Assembly: GCF_000143415.4 (NCBI RefSeq)
Contig: NW_003314265.1
Location: forward strand, 412,254-476,253
DNA length: 64,000 nt
Origin: Selaginella moellendorffii
Lineage: Eukaryota > Streptophyta > Lycopodiopsida > Selaginellales > Selaginellaceae
Reading direction: 5' to 3'
Shown here piece by piece: positions 13,632 through 22,889 of the stretch. The position numbers and the translations under genes are program-made. Position 1 is the stretch's first letter. Every line of letters starts with the position of its first letter. Below the pieces are notes generated by a model. That model was not told the origin of the DNA. It saw only the letters and a list, made by a program, of their open reading frames with translations, and made no database searches.

Positions 13632-13643
13632 TGGTATCGGAGC
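13632..13643 (+). promoter_or_regulatory. Primer-binding site, tRNA-iMet type
   Basis: TGGTATCGGAGC differs by one base from TGGTATCAGAGC, the usual plant retrotransposon primer site complementary to initiator methionine tRNA. It sits four bases inside the 5' repeat end at 13628, as expected. Confidence 0.85.
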
Positions 13644-13687
13644 CTTTTCCTCAGTTCTAGCAAAGGATAGAGGCAGATTGCTGAGAG

Positions 13688-15625
13688 ATGGCAAAAGCAG
13701 GGCGGAAACGAACCAAGGCGGAGATGGAACCTCCTCCAGAGCTAGAGCCTCCGGTCGAACAAGAGGCTATGGATGAGGAATCCTTGCATGAGGAGGACTC
13801 CAGTGAGGAAACTTCCAAACAGGAGTCCGATGGTGAGGTGCGGTCGTCCAAGGCTCGATTGGACGTTCTAGAAGGACAATTGGCACAGACCAATGCCCTG
13901 CTGGAGACTCTCGTATGCAAGCTAAAGCATGACGAGAAGTGGAAGAAAAAGCGAAAGACTGCGGATGCTGGCAACGCAAAAGGTGTGGACCCTTCGGTAG
14001 AGATTGAGGTAGAACCAAACAAGGTCGAACAAACCAAAGTGGAATTAGTCCTTTAGGCAGTTCCCAAGTACAAACCAAAGCCCCCACCGGTCTTCAAGGG
14101 AGTGAACGACTATAAGGTGGTGGAGGATTGGTTTTATGATATGGAGGATTACTTCTGAGCATTGCGATTACCGAGCTCAGAGAAGGTCCCATGTGCAAAA
14201 CCATACTTGGCAGATAATGCCAAGTCTTGGTGGAGAACGACGGAGGCCAACGAAGGACCGGTGGCCACTTGGGACATGATGAAGGTGAGGATCCGCGTGA
14301 CTTACGTTCCTCCAAATGCTACTCTGCATCTAAGAGACGAGCTGAGTAGGCTGAAGTAGACTGGAATCATTCAAGAGTATGTGAATGGGTTTATGGCAAA
14401 GAGGATACTTGTCACAGACATGGGGGATATGGATGCGTTCCATGCCTTCATATCAGGCTTGCAAACTTGGGCTCACGGCGAGGTGATGTGTTGAAACTCG
14501 ACCAATTACAAGGAAGCGTTGGATGCGGCTATCAAGGTGCATTTCAACAATAACCAACAAAAGGGGAACACGACGGGGTCGGGGTCCATGTTTAGCAAAG
14601 GGGCCAAACCAAGGGGAACATTTAGCAAAGGGAAATTCAAGAAGAGTTTCTCTAAAAATGAGTCATCGGGGTTCCGGAAAGGCAAATCCGGTGGCCAGCG
14701 AGCAAGTACGTGGTGGAGTCAAGCAAAAAAAGACAAACCCACGGATAATAAGGTCAAGTCGTTTAGCAGCATGGGAAACAACGTATGCTACAACTGCGGT
14801 GAAGCGGAACACTTTTCGAGGGAATGTCCCTACCCGAAGAAGGCCAGAGCCAATATGGCCATTAAGTCGGGTGAAGTCCAAACTGAGGTATGTGATCTAG
14901 TCCCTAGCTCAAAGTTACTCATTACACGAGCAACTTTGGTAGAGAGTCGTTCGCGACATCTACTAGCCCTCCGAGGGAAGCTCGGAGGTAGCTTTGTTAA
15001 GATCCTTATTGACACGGGTGCTTCAGATAATTTTGTGGCTGCAAACATAGTCCGGCAAACCAGACTAACAGTGCAGCGGCTGGGTGAACCAAGGACTATA
15101 GAGTTTGTTCAAGGTAGCCAAAGCACCGATGAGGTATTTTGACAAGCGAGAGTCGAAGTAGGGACTTGGAAAGTAGACATGGATTTCACCGTGTTGGACA
15201 TAGTGGGATTTGACGTGATCTTCGGGATGGATTGGTTCAATCGGTTCGTGGTAGCCCTACATGGACAAGGTAGGAACCTTGTGGTACTAGCGAATGCCCA
15301 AGGAAGAAGATCTAGGGTGGAGGCTCAAGATCTAAAGGTAGGGCAATGCAAGGCCAAAGATTTGTGCCTAAACTTGGTGTCCACGAGAGGACAACTCACT
15401 AAAAGGACCAAGGCTGCATTTTTGTGCTTATTCTCGGTGAAGAGCGACAAAAAGACGGGAATAGAAGAAGTACCTTTAGTGATCCAATGGGTGTTGGACC
15501 AATTCCAGGATACCATGCCAGAGGAGCTACCGGCGGGGTTGCCCCCCGCACGACCGATAAAACATAAGATTGAGCTGGTCGAGGATGGAAGTGGGGGGGT
15601 AGAGGTACCCATACCGGGTCGTTAG
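13688..15625 (+). pseudogene. Gag-protease polyprotein of the LTR element, nonsense-broken
   Basis: One reading frame runs from 13688 to 15625, interrupted by five in-frame stops at 14054, 14156, 14357, 14492 and 15140. The order is an acidic N-terminus, a gag domain (VFKGVNDYKVVEDWF ... NAKSWWRT) and a CCHC zinc knuckle (CYNCGEAEHFSRECP, CX2CX4HX4C, near 14790). An aspartic protease follows, with ILIDTGASDNF near 15005 and the gypsy-typical DVIFGMDWF near 15215. The frame then reaches the start of reverse transcriptase (PEELPAGLPPARPIKHKIEL). After that it jumps directly to GSGGVEVPIPGR and stops, which marks a large internal deletion of pol. Gag would package element RNA and protease would cut the polyprotein, but this copy cannot make either intact. 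Confidence 0.85.
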
Positions 15626-15646
15626 GCCACGGTGTTTCACTCCGGC

Positions 15647-17647
15647 TGTAAGCGATTAATTTTTCCATTCTACTTTAGTCACTTAACCACACCTCCGACC
15701 ACTTGAAGGAGTCTCATTCACAACCTCCATAAGTCCGATTCAGGACTTGGGGCCTACTAGCCCCAAGAGTGGCATCCATGCCACTCAACCTTAGCACTTG
15801 GTCCAAGTGCTCCACGTGTCCGATCCCATGATCGACACCCCAAGGTACCACCAACATATCAGCCCGTTACACTAGGCCCTGCCCATTCACCTTGGTCACA
15901 TCGGTGGTTCAACACCACCTACATTGCAATCCTGTCTCTCCAAGACTGGGTCATCCGTCCATGAGTGGTCATCCTAGATCCACTCCTTAGCATCCTTATG
16001 ATGACCACAGACATAGGGAACCGCCTTCCCCAATATCTCCTTTCCAGTCCCCACCAAGTCCCTTCCTGTCCATGGCCGTGTTCACCAACACTGCCATTGG
16101 GTCAAGGCCCACAGGCCTGACCACTAAGTCCACTATCCTCTGGGACTTCCTCACTGTGTGACTGTGTCCTTTGTCACCACACCAGAGGGCTACTCCTCTT
16201 CCTTTTCACAGTCTGGGGCATTGGGGCAACATTTCGGAACACCGTGGCCCTACACGGGCCTTGTGGGTACTCTCCTCACCTTCTGCTTTTGGGTGCTCTA
16301 GCCATGGGCTTAGAGCGAGGTTTCGTTGAACCACACCAGGTATCCAAGTAGGTAGTGCCACCCACATTTGGACTGGGAGCATCGGCCAGTCGATGTCCCC
16401 GGGGAACTAGAGCCGACTCTTGAACACTTCACCAAGCTACCCCGCTTGTCGGTCCGTATTCACTCTAGTCTTGGACTTCCCAGTGGTCAGCTTATCACCC
16501 AACACTGGGTATGGCCTTCCTGGGCCAAATTGGCCTCTCCTGGGCCAAATTGGCCTTTCCTGGCCAAACTGGCTCCACTGGGCTCCAACCCCCACACTCT
16601 CCCTACTATACTTTTGGAACCCCCTGCAGCCCCCCCCCCCCCCCCCTGGGGGACGATCGCTTTGGGCTTTCACCCAACTGCCTATATTAGTATTTGGACT
16701 TGGACTTGGACTCGAACTCGGCCTCGGTTCCGGTTTCGGACTCGGACTCGGTCTCGGTCTCGGTCTCGGTCCCGGTTCCATCTCGGATCCATCTCGGGTC
16801 CATCTCAGACTCCATCTCGGGTCCATCTCAGACTCCATCTCAGACTCCATCTCGGGTCCATCTCAAACTCCATCTCGGTTCCATCTCGGGTCCATCTCGA
16901 ACTCCATCTCGAACTCCATCTCGGGTCCATCTCGGACTCCATCTCGGACTCCATCTCAGGTCCATCTCAGGTCCTTCTCAAGTCCATCTCAGACTCCATC
17001 TCGGACTCCACTTCAGACCCCAACTTGGGTCCATCTCAAACACTTCCACATGTCATGTGTTGGTCCTTTTTGGGTCCCTCTTTGGAGCCTTGCTTATTGC
17101 TCGCTTCATGCTCGTTCCTCGAGCACTTTGTTGGGAGTTCCACTCCCACTCTTCACCTTTTCAAGTCGGAGCTTTTAGTCCAAACGTGTTACGCTCGTTT
17201 GGCTTTCGCTTCAGCCACTACCACATGGCGCCCTTTCGGCTCCACTTTGGGGCCTAGGGATTTTGTGTCTCACACTGGCATCCTGAAGCAAGTGTTGCAC
17301 CCAAGACTTGGGATTTAGAGGGTCCCATGATCAAGTCTTGTGGTACCAAGGGGTGTTAGAAACCTAAAGGCTTGGTGTGCTTGGTTGCTTGTGCCTACGG
17401 GGAGTGTAGCCGAACCTTAAGTCCAGTCTAACCCGGGGAGGGGGATTGGGAGAGATTTGGGAATCTGTGGATGAATGGCTAACGCTCCGTTGCTCGTGCA
17501 GTGAGTAGCTGAAACCAAGTAGAACCAAGTAGGAGCTGGTACCATAGGCGGGAACCTTGGCGAGGGAACTTAGCAAAAGCCAAGGTAAGGTAGGACGAAT
17601 AAACAAGGTAAGCTGGTAAATTGGAAAGGAAAAATTTGTGGCTTACA
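15647..17647 (+). repeat. Probable 3' LTR, about 2 kb
   Basis: TGTAAGC at 15647 and GCTTACA at 17641-17647 form a perfect short inverted repeat, as expected of LTR ends. Inside, 16600-17040 is a reverse-complement counterpart of 12560-12960 in the 5' region: the same CTGCAGGGGGTTCC words beside a poly-C/poly-G run, and the same 12-bp repeat (CCATCTCGGACT here). The start is less certain than the end. Confidence 0.55.
16720..17030. repeat. 12-bp tandem minisatellite CCATCTCGGACT
   Basis: About two dozen tandem copies of a 12-bp unit, CCATCTCGGACT or CCATCTCGGGTC. The long open frames through this block in all phases follow from a repeat unit divisible by three and do not indicate genes. Confidence 0.85.
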
Positions 17648-17930
17648 ATATCCCAAGATCTTTAACCGATTGAAAAAGGGGGTGCACTCTTGTTCATAGG
17701 CCCTTTCCCTCTATATTTAAACCCTTATGGATCATCTCTCAAGTTATTCCATTTGGTTGCTTACAGTAGAGTGTCAAGAGAGTAAAGCTTTTATGAGAGC
17801 TGTAGCTTTTAACTTCCGTTTATGAGGATGTGAATTTACAAGGAAGTGTACAACTCTTAGCTTCTGTTCATGAAGGCATGAACTTGCAAAAAAGCGTTGT
17901 AAATTGTAAACACAAGGAAACATCATAGAT

Positions 17931-18152
17931 TGTAAATAACTAAAGAGAATAATTCGAAAGATAATCTATAATGGTTCAAATATAGAGGGAAAAGACTCAT
18001 AAATAAGAGTGCACCCTCGTTTTCAATCAATTAAGGGTCCTTAGGATATAATAATACTAGCCTATGTGACCTTCTAGGAAGTCTAAATCCAAGAGCTTAC
18101 AATTTAAACTCTATTAATCATTTCTCAAATTATTTCTTTTGGTTGCTTACAC
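17931..18152. mobile_element. Second MITE-like foldback copy
   Basis: It starts TGTAAATAACT and ends GGTTGCTTACA. The terminal ~50 bp at each end are imperfect inverted repeats and match the ends of the 12268-17765 copy. It has no coding capacity, is about 222 bp long, and shows no obvious target duplication. Confidence 0.6.
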
Positions 18153-19110
18153 TAATGATAAATTATAATTAGGCAAAGTTAGATGGATAATGTTTCTATG
18201 TTGCAAGCCACAAAATACTCACATATCACACAAAGAAAAAGAAATGAATAAAGCTTGTCATACACATGTCAAATGATTTTGTTAAAGCAATGCTTCATCA
18301 TAAAAAGAAATGAACAAAGTTTGTTATACATATACACAATGATTTTGTTAAAGCAATGCTTCATCATAGTAATTCTTAAACAGCTTAGAAGTGTTATTCT
18401 CTTCTAGAGTTTCAAAATCTACTAGAGTGATAAAGGAAGTTTGAATACTTCTATGAAATATCTCCAAACTTAGATATCAAAAACCAAAAAAGAGCACCAC
18501 CACAATGTGATGTGCTCTACCATCAAAGTCATAATCATGGCTATGCAATCTGGTTATTTCAGCTTTCAATCCTCCAAGTTGAAGTAACATAACTATGCTA
18601 GTTGATATAGTGTTGTTATTCTTGTTAACCCTCTTGACTAAATAAGATAACTGTGTGTTGCATTTCAGCAATGGTTAATTTGCTTCATTGGGAGCTTTTA
18701 TCATGCCTCAAAGATGATGGAATAAAGTAATATATAGATAAATTAGTTTTTCAAAATTTCACAAGATTTATGAATATAAAGATTTTTGCACTAATGAATT
18801 CCTTATAATCTTATTCTATTCCAAATGAATTCCAATAGTGCCCTAACATCTGCGGCTGGGATTGCTCGGACATGTACATCGGTACCTCAGCTAATATGAA
18901 GAATATTCTAACTGTAATAACATTTAAATAAAGCTTTTAATTAGAAACTTTAAACCTAACCTAATTCTTTAGCCAGTTAGGGTGTATTCTGTAAAAGAGT
19001 GTCCAAGAACGGTGCCGCTGAAGGCTATTCGGCTCGCTGCTCCTCGCTTCCCTGTAGGATTCTCACGCGCCCTAGTTTCTTGCCCGATTCTTGGGCCTGG
19101 TCGAGCGCCG
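18153..19110. other. AT-rich intergenic stretch and upstream region of the CCCH gene
   Basis: Nothing gene-like was found. A ~60-bp segment around 18230-18300 is repeated at about 18295-18370 (GATTTTGTTAAAGCAATGCT occurs in both). The final ~100 bp become GC-richer and probably form the promoter and 5' UTR of the next gene. Confidence 0.4.
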
Positions 19111-19112
19111 CG

Positions 19113-20515
19113 ATGCCAGATAACCGGGAGCTGTACAAGACGAAGCTGTGCAATCTCTTCCAGAGAGGGAATTGCCATCGGCAGACATGCTCCTTCGCCC
19201 ACGGGGAGGAAGAGCTCCGCCGGGTGCCTGGTACTGTAGCTATTCCTTTTCCCTCTGGAAATTTTGGAGGAGATTTGACTCTCATCCCCGTGCATTGTGG
19301 CCTCCAGGTCGATCGGGATATTACAGCCGCAGAAGCGAGGACCGCTTCTACAACAGGCGCACCTACGACAGGAGGGGCTCTTACGATCGAGGTGAAAAAA
19401 TCTCGAGAGATCTTTTGTTTGATTTTGTTGGCTTTTTTGTGTTCTTGGCAGGAGGTAGCCGCTCGAGGTCGCCGACTAGGCAGCGAACCAGTCGGTCCTT
19501 ATCGTCTCCAAGATCTACGGGACAAAAGAGATCGGGCTCGAACCTGTAAGACGAGCTTTTTCCTTCTTTTCCTTCTTTCGTGGCTGGATTTTGCTAAATC
19601 TAGTTTCCGTGATAGAGATAGAGATGGCGATGGAAAGAGGATCAAGGGCGATCGTGTGAGCGAGCTGTCGGAGGTGAGGGCGCTCGGGGACGGTCAGTCC
19701 GATGGAAAAGAGGTGCAATCCAGCTCTCTAAACGAGCAGGTTGGTCCACCTTCTCGTTTTCTCCGACCACTTCGTTGTCGATAGTTTGCTTCGTTTGTTT
19801 TACGATATCTACGCTGTTCTCTCTTTTTGTTTTTTAAGCTCAGGAATTGAGATAGTGTGAACTGTTGCAGCTGCATGAGGTCGGGACTGACTTGGACGCC
19901 CTCGACAAGCAGAAGTCGCAGCTCGAGGTGAGGATTTCATTTTTTCCTTTGGTTTCTTAAGCTTTGACTCTCGTTTCGTGATTGTCGTTAAGTCTTCTTT
20001 GCAGAACGCTTTGCTAGAGAACTCGCGGATGGCATCCAGGAATTCGGAAGCCGAGTCAAAGATCGGTAACCTGACCTTCCAAGTGAAGAGGTACTGCTTC
20101 GTCTTCCACTTTTATGAAACTGACAGTTGTAATTAATTGTCACAGCTTTGAAAGGCTCCGAAAGTCAATTGTACGTGTCTTCCGTCTTCGCGAGGAGCTC
20201 AAAATGTGGGTACTGGGATCAGATATGTTCGAATCTTTCACTTACATCAATGCAGGGCGGAATCGAGGCTGGACAAAGAAGCTTCGGAGCTGGCTAGAAG
20301 TGAAGACATCAGGATGTTTGATCCGCCGTATGATGGAGACTATTCCAACCATAGCAGATGGAATCGCTCGAACGGAGATATACCACCACCACCTCCTCCA
20401 CCGGACAAATACAGGATGAGTACGTGTTTTTCTTGAAGTTTATTTTCAACGATCGTCACACTTTGTGTGTGCAGATGATATTGCTCCCGAACCTCCCCAT
20501 TATGATAACCATTGA
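19113..20515 (+). CDS. CCCH zinc-finger protein (plant C3H13-like)
   Basis: Nine exons (19113-19230, 19308-19391, 19452-19545, 19604-19739, 19871-19927, 20005-20090, 20146-20205, 20256-20419, 20475-20515) give a 279-residue protein with every junction in frame. The N-terminus begins MPDNRELYKTKLCNLFQ and carries one CCCH finger (CX7CX4CX3H ending CSFAH). An Arg/Ser/Tyr/Asp-rich region (YYSRRSEDRFYNRR, SRSRSPTRQ) follows, then a coiled-coil-like Leu/Glu region and a poly-Pro segment before the C-terminal PEPPHYDNH. CCCH proteins of this kind are nuclear RNA-binding proteins, and the SR-like region suggests a pre-mRNA role, which is inference. The start was chosen because it directly precedes the conserved finger. 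Confidence 0.85.
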
Positions 20516-20753
20516 CTCTGTGACTGCACTGAAGGTATGCCTTTTAAGGAAGTGGTGCTTGGTTTTTCCATTTCGCGTTTACTACTGTATTCTCTTCCAG
20601 ATTTCTTTTATTTTATACTGATTATCACACTTTGCTTTGGCGAAAATTTTCCCTTTATCGATGCTGTTTTGCAGCTTCTCTTGAAATTTGTATAAAAATA
20701 TGGAGCTGCGTTTATTTCCGCAAAGTTGTAAATACAGTCAGTCGGCTGTCTAT

Positions 20754-21684
20754 CTATATGATAGCACGACGAATGGTGCGGCGAGCAGAGGGAACAGGAA
20801 CTGTGTCCTCTGGACAAAATGTAACGACGTAAGTGGCAGCCATGGCGCAAACTTGAACACTATCTCGATCAGCCGGATAAGTTGTGGCGTCCTTGCACGA
20901 CTGTTTGAAGTATCTCGAGTACTCGGTGGCCTGGCAAGCCGAGCCTGTGAAGTTCCCTCGGCAGCAGTGCCTTTCATCTCCAAACTTCTCACAGGGACTT
21001 TGGCAGCCGACCTTCTTATCACCCGACATGACAACCAGTTCGCTCGGGCACGACTCCATGGTCTCGAAACAGGGGCAGCTCAAGTGAGTGCAGTTGTAGC
21101 CGTGGTGCTCGGAGATTTCTATCGGGACGTTGAAGCCGTGGAGGAACGAGATATGGTACTTCATGGTGCCGTTGTTGCGGTTTGGCAAGAACTCGGCGGT
21201 GGTGAAGGGTGACTTTCCGGGAGCTTTGCACCCCAGGCTCTCGTTGCAGCCGCCGGTGTCGCAGGGTCCGTGCCCTGTGGTTTTGTTGAAGGAGCAGCCA
21301 GTTCGGGCCCAGAAGTAGCCGGACCAGAGAGCCGACGGGAAGAAGCTATACTCCTGCGTTGGCTCGAGCAAAGTGCCTCCGGGACATATCTGGCTTTGGT
21401 TCCCCGAGTGGAACCACGCAGGCCAGACCGAAAAGCCACAGTTGTTGACGAGACGTATGTGGTACCGCCCGGCTGCATCAGTTCCTGCAAAGTTATCACG
21501 AGTTAGTCTCGGAGAGACAACGCTGCGAGTTATGACAGGGGAAGCCAAGGGAAGCGAAAAGAGAAAATGGAGAGAACTTGTTCTCCGGGTATATCATACT
21601 CTGCTGCAATCCTATACCAGAGATTGTGAGCACGACGAGGACGAGTGCCGGGAGTATTACGTTGCGATTGGCCAGCGGTGACAT
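20754..21684 (-). CDS. Thaumatin-like protein (PR-5 family), copy 1
   Basis: Two exons on the minus strand, 21684-21618 and 21484-20754, encode 265 residues. Exon 1 is a secretion signal (MSPLANRNVILPALVLVVL...), and the mature part opens IRLVNNCGFSVWPAW. Family landmarks include FWARTGCSF, a Cys-rich core (SPCEKFGDERHCC) and the C-terminal TYVVTFCP. Thaumatin-like proteins are secreted, disulfide-rich beta-glucan-binding or antifungal proteins. The usual YDVSLVDGYN segment reads YHISFLHGFN and the usual TGDC reads TGGC, so acidic residues normally lining the cleft are missing and glucan activity may be altered. It is divergent from a second family member at 21987, with the intron at the same place (after 67 coding bases). 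Confidence 0.92.
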
Positions 21685-21724
21685 TGTTGTGTTCAGTGAG
21701 GGAACACAGTGGCTGCTGCCTTCG

Positions 21725-21732
21725 TTTATAAA
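21725..21732 (-). promoter_or_regulatory. TATA-box candidate for thaumatin-like gene 1
   Basis: The palindromic TTTATAAA lies about 40 bases upstream of the start codon at 21684, in the ~300-bp space between the two divergent thaumatin-like genes. Confidence 0.5.
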
Positions 21733-21986
21733 CGCGTGCTGCTCTCCCGGGTAAAACTCTTGTGCTTTAACGATTTTACCCGTTTCAGGTTCATGTGAAA
21801 ACGCGAGCTTTGCGTAGAGAGCACTCGGGAGCATGTGAAAAACGAAGCGAATTTTCGCTTTTGCAGTGTAAGGAGCATCGTTTCTTTGCTGCTGTCTCAA
21901 GCTACGATCATGCAAGCGGTACTGCCTGGCTTGCTTCTCAAGATCCGGACGGTGGTTTCCCTCTTGGGCTCGGTTCTACGCAAGGC

Positions 21987-22799
21987 ATGATCATGGAAGT
22001 TCTCGGTGGATTCTATCTGCTGCTACTGCTATCGAGCTCGTCCTGGATGAACGGTAGCTTGTTCTTCTACCATTTCTAGATCGATCTAACTCTTAAGTTT
22101 CCAGGTGCTCAAGCCACCAAGATCCGACTCTACAACACTTGCCCGTTTACGATCTGGCCGGCGTGGCTGCCGAGCGACGGGCATCCGCAGCTGGGAGTTG
22201 GAGGCTGCCGACTCGACTCCTGGCAAGTCATGGACGTGCACGCCTCGACTCGGTGGTCTGGCAAGTTCTGGGGCCGAACAAACTGCCAGTTTGACACCGT
22301 CCTCGGCACCGGGTGCTGCGAGACGGGCGACTGCTCGGGCAACCTCGGCTGCAACTCAACTTTCTCGCCGCCAGCGACCATCGTCGAGTTTGATCTCCAC
22401 CACAACAACGTCCTCGACCACTACCGCGTCTCGCTGCTGGCCGGCTACAACCTCGAGGTCCGGGTGACGAGCAGCAACCTCGGCTGCGGCGTGGCGGGGT
22501 GCTCCGCGGATCTAAACTCCAAGTGCCCGCCGGAGCTGATTGCGTGGAACCCGAGAGGCATGGCGGTGGGATGCAGCAGCCCGTGCGTGGCTTTCGGCGC
22601 GGACGAGTTTTGCTGCGAGAAGGAGCACTTTGGAGCGGACAAGTGCCACCCGAATGTCTTCTCGGTGCTGTTTAAGTCGTGCTGCCCGGCCGCCGCCACC
22701 TATCCTTTTGATTCGTGGAAGTCGGCGTGGAATTGTAGCGCGGGGTCGGACTATACTATTACCTTTTGTCCATCGTCGTCTTCGTCTTCTAGCCTTTAA
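21987..22799 (+). CDS. Thaumatin-like protein (PR-5 family), copy 2
   Basis: Two exons (21987-22053 and 22105-22799) encode 253 residues. A hydrophobic signal peptide (VLGGFYLLLLLSSSS) precedes IRLYNTCPFTIWPAWLPSD. Landmarks are GKFWGRTNC, CCETGDCSGNLGC, YRVSLLAGYNLEV, SPCVAFGADEFCC and YTITFCP. The protein is probably secreted to the apoplast. It keeps the aspartate of TGDC that its divergent neighbour lost, but its YDVSLVDG segment reads YRVSLLAG. A second in-frame ATG lies six bases downstream and could also serve as the start. Only about 90 bp separate its stop from the start codon of the next gene. Confidence 0.92.
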
Positions 22800-22889
22800 T
22801 AAAAAGGAGGATCGTTTTGTGGGCATTGTGCCCAAGAACCCTAAATTCCCGATTTAGGGTTTTCTGGTTTGTGGGCAGCGCCTTCCTTG

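Larger units (their letters stand above)
12506..17647 (+). mobile_element. Truncated Ty3/gypsy-type LTR retrotransposon
   Basis: The element starts TGTAA at 12506 and ends GCTTACA at 17647. ATATC flanks it on both sides (12501-12505 and 17648-17652) as a 5-bp target duplication. A primer-binding site matching initiator tRNA-Met lies at 13632-13643, just inside the 5' repeat. The last ~370 bp of the two ends (about 13257-13628 and 17275-17647) are near-identical direct repeats. The outer parts of the terminal regions differ, and some segments are in opposite orientation. Internally only Gag and protease remain. Reverse transcriptase breaks off after its first residues, and RNase H and integrase are absent, so this copy is non-autonomous. 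Confidence 0.88.
12268..17765. mobile_element. MITE-like foldback element interrupted by the LTR element
   Basis: The left end begins TGTAAGTAACC at 12268. The right end closes with GGTTGCTTACA at 17755-17765, and the terminal ~50 bp at each end are imperfect inverted copies of each other. With the LTR insertion (12506-17647) and one copy of its target duplication removed, the element is about 350 bp and has no coding capacity. No clear target duplication of its own was found. A second copy lies at 17931-18152. Confidence 0.6.

Noticed and set aside
16368-17318. Open frames of about 190-316 codons on the plus strand
   Set aside because: They are produced by a 12-bp tandem repeat inside the LTR, open in several phases at once with Ser/Pro/Arg or Leu/Gly repeats.
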